In this document: positions 9,491 through 22,463 of the stretch, piece after piece
How positions within the stretch are numbered: the first letter of the stretch is position 1
Layout: each line of letters opens with the position of its first letter
Assembly (NCBI GenBank): GCA_963680875.1
Contig: OY804588.1
Span: 75,044,829 to 75,108,828 of the forward strand
Origin: Bathymodiolus brooksi
Lineage: Eukaryota > Mollusca > Bivalvia > Mytilida > Modiolidae
Reading direction: 5' to 3'
DNA length: 64,000 nt
The notes under the pieces: generated by a model
What the model was told of the DNA's origin: nothing
What the model saw: the letters and a program-made list of their open reading frames with translations, nothing else
Database searches by the model: none
Made by a program: the position numbers and the translations under genes

Positions 9491-11837
9491 ATTATTTTAA
9501 TTTTATTGACAATTGGTGAAATGAAGTTAATATTACAATATTGACAGAGTTATCACATTTTCTGCATCGATAAAATCGTGAAATTTGCATTAAAAACTTT
9601 AATTGTAGCACTATTCAAATTTATGTAAACAAAAGACATAAATAAGAACTTAAGTTATTTTTCAAAGCTTCATTGTAAGGTGAATAATGTTTTTAAATAC
9701 CCAAGAAGGTATGCAATATGATAGCAGATCTTTATAATGATATATTTTTTAATTGCATGCAAACTATTTGAAAGCTATTGTACGTAGGTCTTCAGTTTCG
9801 ATCGTATTACCGTCTTTAACCACAAACGTATTGACGTTGTGCATGGTATTGGAGACGTTTTTATTTTCAATCTGAGTATTTGTTTGAATGGTTCAAAATG
9901 ACAAAGAATTGACTCATTAAAACTAAACAAAGTAGACTATTTGAAAGCTATTGTACGTGGGTCTTCAGTTTCGATCGTCTTTAACCACAAACGTAATATA
10001 TTAACTACATGTATACAAGACGAAGTCCTTTAAAATAATGTCAGTTAAAGCATATCCATTGCTATGTAGTATTAAAATGTCCTCGATCTGAAACGTTTTA
10101 AAATAGAAAAGGTGCGACTTCTCTTGTATTAATAATATATATATATGTTTTTCTGTTCTGAATATTAGAATAAATAGAAGAAAAATAAACAAAAAGCAAA
10201 ATATAGCACACGATCGGAACAACACATAACGTGCATAGGACTAGTTTGAAGAGAACAATATACAGCAAAATATTGTACCATGAAAATGAATGTGAATAGC
10301 GTTAGGGTTATGGTGCTTAATGCCACGTCCACCAATATTTTAGATATATCATAGAGGTAAGTTTTGTTGTTGGAGGAAACCGGAGTAAACTGCAGATCTG
10401 TCTTAAGTCGTTGACTAATTTATCACCTTATGTTATATCGAGTACTCTTTGCCATGTTCGAAATTTAAACTCACAAGGTACTGATTATACAGGTAACTGT
10501 AAATCATCGACAATCCCATTTCAATTGTCTAAATCTACAACCAACAAATAAATTGGCACAATGGGTCATTACAATAGAACATTCATGTACTTATTGTGTC
10601 TGCAAGAAATTTAAATGTTTTGCAATATGTATTATATTAAATATCGTATTGCCGACGACACCTCATCTTTTATAACAGAGTAAAATTATGTTTTATTATA
10701 TTGTGTAGTTTAAATCAACAAAAAAAAATATCTATGTTCTGAATTCATGCTACGCATGTGCGCTAAGGTTGACAGTGTACGCTAAAACAGTATTGTGTGG
10801 GCGTTAGCAGGCAAAACAGGAAAACAGTATAAAATGTTGTCGACCATATTATATCAGATCATATACCGCGTGACTAGATGTGCCTTATACAGCTTTGAAT
10901 AGGACTATTGGCTCATTTACGCTACAGTTCGTCTCCAACATGCATTGCAATTGTATTAGGGAGACTTTTTAATATTTTATTCTTTTAAACAAGGAAAAAT
11001 TGTTGTTTCTTTGTTTTATATGCAAGAAAGAAATATGCGCTAGTTTCATTATCCGTAGAATTTGTGTTATTTTACGTGAGAGAATTTATGTTATCCTATT
11101 TTTCCAAGCAAGGACAAATCTCTGATTTAATGCTTTCGATTCAAGGCAGAATTTGTGATATGTTACTTTTTCGTACGTGGCAGAATCTATGTCATTCTAT
11201 TTTGCCATGAAGGACAAATCATGATTTAATACCTAGCTTCGATACGGCAGATTTGGTGCTGCTTGATTTTTCATTGTACCGGAGGAAAAATGTGTGCTGT
11301 TTGACTCTTCCAGGCAATGCAGAATTACGTCCCTGTTTATTATGTCACATTAACATATGAATGAGTATTTAACAGAATCAAATACTACAATGGCAACGCA
11401 AGAGGAAATGAATAAGGTAAGCTAATTTAAAGTTTAAACTTTGATTGTACAATGTATGTTCTCGTTGAATTTTTGTTTATGAAAATGGTAAGATTCATCA
11501 GTGATAAATCCAGGATTTTGAGCTATGGAATCATACATTTTTCATACCCCTTGTTTTCTATGTTTTCTTTTACTCTATGAATTGTACTATTAATTTGGAA
11601 AACCTTCACATGATGATATCTTCAGAAATTAATAGATTGTTGAATTTGTTTATTTTTACAATATACCATAAAGAAGGAAAACTCACAAAATTTATAGTTA
11701 TTAAGGGTTAGAATTTGTGCTATGCACGCCCCTTTCAGGCATATTTCAGTCAAATGGTAGAGTTCTGAACGTTCAACCCATTATACTAAAATAATTGGTG
11801 TTGCAAACTTGCAGTGTACCAACGGTGTGAGTTCGAG
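9491..11837. other. no firm gene; one direct repeat and weak signals
   Basis: A ~57-bp direct repeat beginning ACTATTTGAAAGCTATTGTA occurs at 9763-9823 and 9936-9991. A degenerate ~100-bp repeat (AAGGACAAATC…GATTTAAT) is seen at about 11112 and 11210. At 11390-11416 an ATG with good context gives nine codons (M-A-T-Q-E-E-M-N-K) ending in AAG|GTAAGC, a possible first coding exon. Nothing else stands out. Confidence 0.5.
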
Positions 11838-11874
11838 TGGGTGAGTGATTAATTTTTAACGCCAAATGTTTCTT

Positions 11875-12330
11875 AGCTAGACTCTGCCAACAGTACTGTT
11901 TCGTCGGCATAAAGAACAGTGAATAATTTCACGTAAATTTGTAATTCGTTTTCGACGTCTTTGGAAATGCTTTTAACGCCTTGTACATTTTTGATTTTTA
12001 AAAAAGTCTCTCAATTATTTAGATTTTCTGATATAGTGCGCACTAAAAAGGAAATATATAATTATTTACCTTGTCTAACACCGCTTAAACATGGGAAGAA
12101 ATTTGAAACATAATCTTTATAAACAATTCTTGATTGTATAGTATTATACAAGTTTAAAATTACATGGTACATTTTACCCTTATTATTACACATATATTTA
12201 AATAAATTGTGCCACAAGCCATCACGCCACACAATATCGAAAACCTTTCCGACGTCTATGATTCTTTTTCTTCAGTTTTAATAGCTCAAAACGGTCATAT
12301 ATGTTGTTCAAATCATCTACTCAATGAATT
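11875..12330 (-). pseudogene. decayed non-LTR reverse transcriptase fragment
   Basis: Reading the minus strand with frame changes gives N-N-I-Y-D-R-F-E-L-L-K-L-K-K-K, then I-I-D-V-G-K-V-F-D-I-V-W-R-D-G-L-W-H (RT motif A region), G-K-M-Y-H-V-I-L-N-L-Y, S-G-V-R-Q-G-K (motif B region) and L-Y-A-D-E-T-V-L-L-A-E-S (motif C with YADE instead of YADD). The order and wording match the better preserved minus-strand RT at 46084-47379, so it is the same LINE family. Stops and frameshifts make it dead. A short GTGAGTGATTAATTTTTAACGCC SINE-like scrap adjoins it at 11842. Confidence 0.8.
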
Positions 12331-12898
12331 CAAGTGACGTTAAATGTTATTCGTCTAAATGTTTGATGAAATATGCATTATTTAACAATATACTGTACAC
12401 AATAGATACATTTTGTTTTGATATTGATATTTAATTTAGTTTTTAATAATGCACAGTTTCTTTTTTCCATTAGTATATTTAAATTCAACATATACATGAA
12501 TCAAAGTAGTGTTTTATTTTTATTGTAATATAGATCTACAAATACACGACTTGTGACTACAAAACAAAGATACTGTCAATTTCTTTTATATACAATGTAC
12601 ATGTACATGTCACACAATCAATTGACTACGACGTTTACTGATATTAACACTGATAGACCAAACAATCAACCAATACAATTTTAAATAGTTAAATAATTAT
12701 TGCTTACAATATTAAGAAAGACTAACAAAGATTAAAGATGTGATTAAGTATAATTTAGATTTATTTAATTTACTGGACATTTATTACAAGACTATAAAAT
12801 ATACATTGCATTTATTTTTATATGTTGTTAATTATGTTTTGTCTTAACTTAAAAGAATGCCATCTACCTACTTATATTACTGACCAAGATCAGATCGG

Positions 12899-12934
<36 letters not shown>

Positions 12935-13180
12935 CTGTGTTTCAGATGTTTGACTAAACAAAAATCCCAGTATAAAAATCTCCAATCTCAATCTGGTCGT
13001 ATGTTGACCAGCTCAAGGAACAACCTTTTAAACAATTGTAAGATAAGGTTGAATTGTGAGCGTCTTAATGCTGTTCGTGTTGTTCATGTCGTCCTATTTC
13101 ATTTATGCTTTAAGGTTCGTGTTGTGATGTCCGCTATGATTTCCACATAAAAACAACATTCAGTTCGTCTTTACTCTATT
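12331..13180. other. no gene seen; contains (TA)n at 12899-12929
   Basis: AT-rich sequence. The only clear structure is a TA microsatellite of about 31 bases followed by low-complexity sequence. Confidence 0.6.
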
Positions 13181-13184
13181 TGTT

Positions 13185-13345
13185 TTGTAGGTGGTTCATG
13201 TCTTTAATAGCTATGTCATTAGAACAGGAACTGTTTACCCTTCCAGAGCACCTGAGTTAAGGTTTTTAATGGGGCCAGTGGTGCTCAGTTTTTTGTTTTC
13301 TGTGTAGTATTTTGTAGATCATTGTTTGTCCTTTTGTCCTTTTTA
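13185..13345 (+). repeat. mussel-type dispersed repeat, copy 1
   Basis: Contains the blocks GAACAGGAACTGTTTACCCT, TTCCAGAGCACCTGAGTT, GGGGCCAGTGGTGCTCAG and TTTGTCCTTTTGTCC. The same ordered blocks appear inverted at 41165-41360 and direct at 48700-48900. I recognise this series as very common in mussel genomic DNA and UTRs. Its function is unknown. Confidence 0.65.
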
Positions 13346-15110
13346 GCTCACCTGGCCTGCCAGGTGAGCTATTGTCATCACTTTTCGTCCGTCGTCTGTC
13401 CGTCAACATTTCACATTTTAATATTCTCCTCAGAAACCACTGGGCCAATTGCAACCAAACTTTGGTGGAATGGTCCTTGGATGGCCCCCTTCCAAAATTG
13501 TGTCCGATGAACCCGACTTCCAACCAAGATGGCCGCCAAGCTAAAAATAGAAAAAAGGAGGGATGAAATTTTAATTGGCCATTGCTGCTTTAGTGTAAGT
13601 CAAAATGAGCTCAAATTTTAACTGCAGCTACATGGCAAGGGGTAGTTTAACATATATTCCGGTTTTTTTTGCGAAATTTTTCTTTCAGCCGATATAAATC
13701 GATTATGCAAATTAGGCATATTTTGATAAAAGATCACATTTAAATCTTCTCCTCTGAAACCGCTGAACCAAATTAAACCAATCCTGGCAGGGATGGTTCC
13801 TGGGTGGGTCCCTTTCAAAATTGTGTCCGACAGCCCCGCCCTCCATTCAAGATGGCTGCTGTTACTAAAATTAGAAATTTCTTCAATTGTCCATTGCTAC
13901 TTTAGTATAAGTCAAAATGAGCTAACATTTTAACTGCAGCTTCATGGCAAGGAATAGTTTAGCATATGTTCGGGGTTTTTGTTTGAAATTTTTCTCTCAG
14001 CCGATTTATACCGATTATGCAAATTAGGCATATTTTGATAAAAGATCACATTTAAATCTTCTCCTCTGAAACCGCTGAACCAAATTAAACCAAACCTGGC
14101 AGGGATGATCCCTGGGTGGGTCCCTTTCAAAATTGTGTCCCTCAACGCCGTCCTGTATCCAAGATGGCCGCCGTTACTAAACATAGAAATTTCTTCAAAT
14201 GTGCCCAAATTTGAACTGTATAAGCATAATGATGAGCTTTTTAGCATATATTACAGGATTTTTTATGAACTTTGAACTTTTGCCGATTTTGACTGATTAT
14301 GCAAATTAGAAAAAAGGGGGGATGAAATTTAAAAAAAAATTCTCCTCTGAAACTACTGAGCCAATCTCAACCAAACTTTGTTGAAATGATTCTTGGGTGG
14401 TCCTCTTCCAAAATTGTGTCTGACATTTCAGAACTCCGACCAAGCTGGCCACCACAGCCGAACCTAATTTAACACAGGACCCTATGTGAAATTCCCATAA
14501 AAATCTTCTTGTCTGAAACTATTTGCTCAATAAGAACAAAATTTTGATGAAATAGTCATTGGATGGTTCTCTTCCAAAAATTTGTGCGGTGGTTCGGCCC
14601 TTCGACCAAGATGGCTCCCACAGCCGAACTTAGCTTAACTTAGGATCCTATGGGAAATTCACATACAATCTTCTCCTCAGAAACCACTGGGCCAATTGCA
14701 ACCAAACTTTGGTGGAATAGTCCTTGGATGGCCCCCTTCCAAAATTGTGTCCGGTGATCCCGACTTCCAACCAAGGTGGCCACCAAGCTAAAAATAGAAA
14801 AAGGGGCGATGAAATTTAAAAAAATCTTCTCCCCTGAAACTACTGAGCCAATCTCAACCAAACTTTGCTGAAATGATCCTTGGGTGGTCCCCTTCCAAAA
14901 TTATGTGTGACATTTTAGACCTCCGACCAAGATGGCTGCACAGCTGTACTTAGTTTAACATAGAAACCTATGGGAAATTCACATAAAAACCATCTTGTCT
15001 GGAACCAGTAGCTCAATTAGGACCAAACTTTGATGGAATAGTCATTGGATGGTCCTCTTCCAAAATTGTGTCCGGCAGTCGCGCTCTCCCACCAAGATGG
15101 CTGCCACAGT
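13346..15110 (+). repeat. block of ~160-bp repeats with CCTCTGAAACC…AACCAAAC core
   Basis: Starts at AGCTCACCTGGCCTGCCAGG (13346). The core (CTCCTCAGAAACCACTGGGC or variants, then ACCAAACTTTGGTGGAAT, TTGGATGG and TTCAAAATTGTGTCC) recurs at about 13426, 13748, 14058, 14341, 14507, 14672, 14827 and 14993. Steps are near 155-165 or twice that, and 14341/14507 to 14827/14993 repeats as a 486-bp block. Most units also carry AAGATGGC. This is a molluscan dispersed, tandemly expanding repeat, not a gene. Confidence 0.85.
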
Positions 15111-15292
15111 GCAGTTGCGTTGTTATTGAAAGCAGCTTTGATCCAGGTGAACGATTACAGGCTGCTGGGAGCCTCTGGTTTCCCTTGTATTGTCTGTGCT
15201 CCAGTACCCCTTCTGATTACCCTTTTGATATCTTCAAACGTTACCTTCATCAAAGCTTATATTTACCCTTTGTCTCGTCAATTGTGATGGTT

Positions 15293-15410
15293 CTTGGTGA
15301 TGTCTACAAGCTTGATGTTTGAACTTTGAAGTGTTAATTTTAATACTTTTATATGTACATAGTGAAAGAGATAATTCATATCAATATTTTATTAGGTCTA
15401 TCAGCCTCCA
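15293..15410 (+). repeat. diverged fragment of the 1.77-kb array unit
   Basis: GGTTCTTGGTGATGTCTACA through TATTAGGTCTATCAGCCTCC matches the first ~120 bases of the array unit at 17161 with scattered substitutions. It is about 1.3 kb outside the array and not connected to it, so it is either an older stray unit or a separate copy of the element the unit was built from. Confidence 0.8.
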
Positions 15411-16604
15411 TTGCGGAAAAAAGTTGCGACATCCTGAAATACCATAGCCAGTTTCTAATAGAAGCATAGCATATTTTGTTACAAATTCACAGCCGAAGAG
15501 TGAAAACAAACATAAAAAGAACAATAGGTCTTCTACTTTCGTAAGCGATGAAAATTCCCATTATTATCACAGGAACAATTGGTCGCCTCATTTCATTAAT
15601 ACCAAGAGATAATAAATAATATATAATATTTGTGATTTATTTTTTGGGGTCAAAGAGCAAGTGCATAGTCAATTGTGGATTACGTAATGGAAGACTACAT
15701 ATACGTCCGGGTAATGATTGTCGTTTTGTTATCATTTTACTATTTAAACAACATTATTAAGAAAAAACTGGTGGAACGTTCTAAAGTGGGTCACGGGTCA
15801 CTCTAATCTGGCGGCTGTATCGAGAAACAGATACGGTGTTGAAAAAACTGTTGATACTCATCAAATATTGATAAATGCAATAAAATTTTATGTTTGTCTT
15901 CAAGAAATATGATAGACAAAACCATGTGTGAAGTTTTATGACGAAATATCTCCGATTTCTATGTAAATTTAGGAGTTGAAGTGGGGAAACACCCACAGTT
16001 AATTTTAGCGATGTATTATTTTTATCTTGGAGAAGAATAATGAGCGTTCTGATTGGATGACCGATTTAAAACACACTGACTCCGCATGGTAAAAAGATGC
16101 ATGTAAAAGAAATCTGTGTTATATTTATTCATTTGTTTGATTCTGGAATATTGTTGATCATTGATTTAAACAAGAAAAAAGGGGAAAAAAGAGGGGGGGG
16201 GGGGTGAATTTTACAGTTAAATAAATGTTATGTTTCGACAGTTTAAAGAGAAAAATAAAAATTTGCTGCGACTAAAGCTTAAATCAGCGTTAAAAATTGA
16301 ACAAATATCAGTGGTTTTGTAAATGAGATTTATTTTAAATAGAAAATCTGAATTTATTATTTATTAATTTATTATTAATGATACAATTTTATATCCCTTG
16401 GGAGGGGGAGGGGGGCTATGATGAAAATTTGAAATAAAAACACAGGACTGGACTTTAAGCAAAACTAATAATCATCCAGGATTAGTTTTTTATTAAAAAA
16501 GCCAGGACCCCTGTGTCCATGATTGTTTTTTTTAAAGTTAGTAATATGAAATATTGACATCCACACTTGCCTTTTGGACAGCACATTTCTGTGTCCACAC
16601 TTGC
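15411..16604. other. no gene seen
   Basis: AT-rich sequence with a G run (about 16192-16204) and a smaller G-rich patch near 16400. No coding or repeat structure that I can support. Confidence 0.6.
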
Positions 16605-17160
16605 TAATATATTAGAATATATTATTCAAAGATAGATAACTCTGTCAGTTACTCTCAGCTGGGATATCATTGTTTGTTTGTCAATATACCCTTGTATGTC
16701 ATTGTATTTGGTTATGGTCTGTTCATTGACTTGTTTATTTATTTATATTTTTGTTGATAGATCACTGTTTGGTCTTTATTTCAATAAAAATTACTTACTT
16801 ATTTACTTACCTATTGATACAACAGTTGCTTGGGAGACAGAAAAACAAATATATATTTGTCTGGTAAGGGACGAAGTCTTACTTCTCGAGAAGATCGAAT
16901 TCTATTAATAGGTACGAAAGTAAAAACGAATAAACCAAGAAGTAAAATTGTGTGATTGTGTGTGCATAGAATTACATACTAAGGGACAAAAGAAAGGATA
17001 CACACCTTTGTAAATTTACATACAAATCTATAAAGTAATGTAAAAATCTATGAAATAATATAATATATTTGTCCTTCAAAAAATAACAAATGTTACATTC
17101 CTATTAAACCAGGTTTCAACTACCTATTACTCATTGAGCCACCGGGCCCTTAACACTTGA
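16605..17160 (+). repeat. truncated edge unit of the 1.77-kb array, lacking the nested LINE
   Basis: Starts abruptly at AATATATTAGAATATATTAT, corresponding to about offset 690 of a full unit, and runs to the unit end. It is more diverged than the internal units. Where full units hold a 511-bp LINE fragment, this copy reads CAAATATATATTTGTCTGG without interruption (TATATTTG at 16852-16859), i.e. the empty insertion site. Confidence 0.85.
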
Positions 17161-18937
17161 TGGTTCTTGGTAATGTGTACAAGCTTGATGTTCGAACTTT
17201 AAGTATTAATTTGGATACTTTTATATACATAGTGAAAGAGATAACTCATATCAATACTTTATTAGGTCTATCAGCCTCCATTTCCCAAAAATCTCGTGAC
17301 TTCCTTTGTCTGCAGTAACAGATAAACTTCAAAACAGATATTTTAATTTTGGCACACATTACTGTTCAATGATAATAGAGTGATTGGGAGGAATAAGTTG
17401 AGAACATATCGTAAAATTAAAACGGACTTCAAAAGAGAACAATACCTTTATGCAGACGTTGATAAGAAAAGTCTTTCAAATTAAAAAAAAAATTGTGCAA
17501 GTAATTGCAATTTAGATATTGAAAAATGTCGTTATCTGAAATTACCAGTAGAACAGAGGATTTGTCAATTGTGCCATACGGATGTGGAGGATGAATTTCA
17601 TTTCCTCATGAATTGTGATAAGCTTATACATGAGCGTGTAACTTTATTTAGAAATATTTCTGATATTGTACCTTCTTTTACAACTATGTCAGATGTAGAA
17701 AAGTTTATGTTTTTATTAACTTGTCATGATTTAGATATATGTAAAGTGGTTATATTAGGTGTAAGTAATATGTATCTAGTAAATCAGTCAATGAAGCAAA
17801 ACTTATAAATTACAAGATAATTTTCTTTTCTACAGGTATTTTACTATTTAATATATTAGAATATATTATTCAAAGATAGATAACTCTGTCAGTTCTCCTC
17901 AGCTGGGATATCATCGTTTGTTTGTCAATATACCCTTGTATGCCATTGTATTTGGTTATTGTCTGTTTATTGACTTATTTATATTTTTTAATTGTTCATT
18001 GATTGATGATAGATCACTGTTTGGTCTTTATTAATTTTCAATAAAAATTACTTACTTACTTATTTATTTATTGTTACAACAGTTGCTTGGGAGACAGAAA
18101 AACAAATATATATTTGAGGAAGTTGAAGATGAAATTCACTTCTTATTAAAATGTGAAGCATTTCAAAATGTGAGAACACCATTTTTTGATCTTATAAATA
18201 ATAATAATTATAACTTTAAACATTTAGATATTAGAGAGCAATGTATTTGGTTACTGTCCAATGAAGACAATGTCATCATAAATCAACTTTCTGATATGAT
18301 ACTAAAGTTACTTCATCTAGAAATTATATAATTCAAAATTAATAATAGTAATATTTTATGCTATACAATATTAATAATAATATTTATATATCTGTGTTAG
18401 ATATACAACTGTGGATGATGTACTGTCTCTTAATCTATTACAGGGATCACTATACTTGTCAAAATTATTGATTACAAAATTGTATATTTACATGTATTTG
18501 TATGTCTTGTATGTTAAATCCAATCAATCTAATCATACCAATTAATGTAAATATTGTGATTTTCATGTAATTATATTGCCTATCATGTGTGTCTTTAATT
18601 AACAAATAAACATATTCTATTCTATTCTATATTTGTCTGCTAATGGACCAAATTATTACTTCTCGAGAAGGTCGAATTCTATTAATAGGTACGGAAGTAA
18701 AAAAGAATAAACCAAGAAGTAAAATTGTGTGTTTGTGTGTGCATATAATTACATACTAAGGGACAAAAGAAAGGATACACACCTGTGTAAATTTACATAA
18801 AAATCTATAAAGTAATGTAAAAATCTATGAAATAATATAATATATTTGTCCTTCAAAAAATAACAAATGTTACATTCCTATTAAACCAGGTTTCAACTAC
18901 CTATTACTCATTGAGCCACCGGGCCCTTAACACTTGA
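17161..18937 (+). repeat. array unit 1 (type A), with LINE tail 17373-18073 and nested LINE 18117-18627
   Basis: First LINE tail: broken coding starts near N-K-L-R-T-Y-R-K-I-K-T-D-F, shifts frame at a poly-A run (~17485), then gives R-I-C-Q-L-C-H-T-D-V-E-D-E-F-H-F-L-M-N-C, the Cys/His C-terminal motif of LINE RTs, and a 3' end AATAAAAATTACTTACTTAC. Second: E-E-V-E-D-E-I-H-F-L-L-K-C… to stop 18329-18331, then a 3'UTR and (TATTC)n tail, flanked by TATATTTG duplications at 18109-18116 and 18628-18635. Carries the 11-bp insertion that cuts the first tail ORF to end at 17808. Confidence 0.9.
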
Positions 18938-20703
18938 TGGTTCTTGGTAATGTGTACAAGCTTGATGTTCGAACTTTAAGTATTAATTTGGATACTTTTA
19001 TATACATAGTGAAAGAGATAACTCATATCAATACTTTATTAGGTCTATCAGCCTCCATTTCCCAAAAATCTCGTGACTTCCTTTGTCTGCAGTAACAGAT
19101 AAACTTCAAAACAGATATTTTAATTTTGGCACACATTACTGTTCAATGATAATAGAGTGATTGGGAGGAATAAGTTGAGAACATATCGTAATATTAAAAC
19201 GGACTTCAAAAGAGAACAATACCTTTATGCAGACGTTGATAAGAAAAGTCTTTCAAATTAAAAAAAACATTGTGCAAGTAATTGCAATTTAGATATTGAA
19301 AAATGTCGTTATCTGAAATTACCAGTAGAACAGAGGATTTGTCAATTGTGCCATACGGATGTGGAGGATGAATTTCATTTCCTCATGAATTGTGATAAGC
19401 TTATACATGAGCGTGTAACTTTATTTAGAAATATTTCTGATATTGTACCTTCTTTTACAACTATGTCAGATGTAGAAAAGTTTATGTTTTTATTAACTTG
19501 TCATGATTTAGATATATGTAAAGTGGTTATATTAGGTGTATCTAGTAAATCAGTCAATGAAGCAAAACTTATAAATTACAAGATAATTTTCTTTTCTACA
19601 GGTATTTTACTATTTAATATATTAGAATATATTATTCAAAGATAGATAACTCTGTCAGTTCTCCTCAGCTGGGATATCATCGTTTGTTTGTCAATATACC
19701 CTTGTATGCCATTGTATTTGGTTATTGTCTGTTTATTGACTTATTTATATTTTTTAATTGTTCATTGATTGATGATAGATCACTGTTTGGTCTTTATTAA
19801 TTTTCAATAAAAATTACTTACTTACTTATTTATTTATTGTTACAACAGTTGCTTGGGAGACAGAAAAACAAATATATATTTGAGGAAGTTGAAGATGAAA
19901 TTCACTTCTTATTAAAATGTGAAGCATTTCAAAATGTGAGAACACCATTTTTTGATCTTATAAATAATAATAATTATAACTTTAAACATTTAGATATTAG
20001 AGAGCAATGTATTTGGTTACTGTCCAATGAAGACAATTTCATCATAAATCAACTTTCTGATATGATACTAAAGTTACTTCATCTAGAAATTATATAATTC
20101 AAAATTAATAATAGTAATATTTTATGCTATACAATATTAATAATAATATTTATATATCTGTGTTAGATATACAACTGTGGATGATGTACTGTCTCTTAAT
20201 CTATTACAGGGATCACTATACTTGTCAAAATTATTGATTACAAAATTGTATATTTACATGTATTTGTATGTCTTGTATGTTAAATCCAATCAATCTAATC
20301 ATACCAATTAATGTAAATATTGTGATTTTCATGTAATTATATTGCCTATCATGTGTGTCTTTAATTAACAAATAAACATATTCTATTCTATTCTATATTT
20401 GTCTGCTAATGGACCAAATTATTACTTCTCGAGAAGGTCGAATTCTATTAATAGGTACGGAAGTAAAAAAGAATAAACCAAGAAGTAAAATTGTGTGTTT
20501 GTGTGTGCATATAATTACATACTAAGGGACAAAAGAAAGGATACACACCTGTGTAAATTTACATAAAAATCTATAAAGTAATGTAAAAATCTATGAAATA
20601 ATATAATATATTTGTCCTTCAAAAAATAACAAATGTTACATTCCTATTAAACCAGGTTTCAACTACCTATTACTCATTGAGCCACCGGGCCCTTAACACT
20701 TGA
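18938..20703 (+). repeat. array unit 2 (type B)
   Basis: Lacks the 11-bp insertion, so the first LINE-tail ORF (19346-19645) runs longer. The nested LINE ORF is 19837-20097 with Phe (not Val) in D-N-F-I-I-N-Q. Nearly identical to the unit at 24241. Confidence 0.9.
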
Positions 20704-22463
20704 TGGTTCTTGGTAATGTGTACAAGCTTGATGTTCGAACTTTAAGTATTAATTTGGATACTTTTATATACATAGTGAAAGAGATAACTCATATCAATAC
20801 TTTATTAGGTCTATCAGCCTCCATTTCCCAAAAATCTCGTGACTTCCTTTGTCTGCAGTAACAGATAAACTTCAAAACAGATATTTTAATTTTGGCACAC
20901 ATTACTGTTCAATGATAATAGAGTGATTGGGAGGAATAAGTTGAGAACATATCGTAATATTAAAACGGACTTCAAAAGAGAACAATACCTTTATGCAGAC
21001 GTTGATAAGAAAAGTCTTTCAAATTAAAAAAAACATTGTGCAAGTAATTGCAATTTAGATATTGAAAAATGTCGTTATCTGAAATTACCAGTAGAACAGA
21101 GGATTTGTCAATTGTGCCATACGGATGTGGAGGATGAATTTCATTTCCTCATGAATTGTGATAAGCTTATACATGAGCGTGTAACTTTATTTAGAAATAT
21201 TTCTGATATTGTACCTTCTTTTACAACTATGTCAGATGTAGAAAAGTTTATGTTTTTATTAACTTGTCATGATTTAGATATATGTAAAGTGGTTATATTA
21301 GGTGTATCTAGTAAATCAGTCAATGAAGCAAAACTTATAAATTACAAGATAATTTTCTTTTCTACAGGTATTTTACTATTTAATATATTAGAATATATTA
21401 TTCAAAGATAGATAACTGTGTCAGTTCTCCTCAACTGGGATATCATTGTTTGTTTGTCAATATACCCTTGTATGCCATTGTATTTGGTTATTGTCTGTTT
21501 ATTGACTTATTTATATTTTTTAATTGTTCATTGATTGATGATAGATCACTGTTTGGTCTTTATTAATTTTCAATAAAAATTACTTACTTACTTATTTATT
21601 TATTGTTACAACAGTTGCTTGGGAGACAGAAAAACAAATATATATTTGAGGAAGTTGAAGATGAAATTCACTTCTTATTAAAATGTGAAGCATTTCAAAA
21701 TGTGAGAACACCATTTTTTGATCTTATAAATAATAATAATTATAACTTTAAACATTTAGATATTAGAGAGCAATGTATTTGGTTACTGTCCAATGAAGAC
21801 AATTTCATCATAAATCAACTTTCTGATATGATACTAAAGTTACTTCATCTAGAAATTATATAATTCAAAATTAATAATAGTAATATTTTATGTTATACAA
21901 TATTAATAATAATATTTATATATCTGTGTTAGATATACCACTGTGGATGATGTACTGTCTCTTAATCTATTACAGGGATCACTATACTTGTCAAAATTAT
22001 TGATTACAAAATTGTATATTTACATGTATTTGTATGTCTTGTATGTTAAATCCAATCAATCTAATCATACCAATTAATGTAAATATTGTGATTTTCATGT
22101 AATTATATTGCCTATCATGTGTGTCTTTAATTGACAAATAAACATATTCTATTCTATTCTATATTTGTCTGCTAATGGACCAAATTATTACTTCTCGAGA
22201 AGGTCGAATTCTATTAATAGGTACGAAAGTAAAAAAGAATAAACCAAGAAGTTAAATTGTGTGTTTGTGTGTGCATATAATTACATACTAAGGGACAAAA
22301 GAAAGGATACACACCTTTGTAAATCAACATACAAATCTATAAAGTAATGTAAAAATCTATGAAATAATATAATATATTTGTCCTTCAGAAAATAACAAAT
22401 GTTACATTCCTATTAAACCAGGTTTCAACTACCTATTACTCATTGAGCCACCTTAACACTTGA
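20704..22463 (+). repeat. array unit 3 (type C)
   Basis: No 11-bp insertion; diagnostic AACTGTGTCAG, CAACTGGGATATCATTG, TTATGTTATAC, TACCACTG and TTGACAAATAAAC. It ends with a private 6-bp deletion in CCACCGGGCCC (22451). LINE-tail ORFs at 21112-21411 and 21603-21863. Confidence 0.9.
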
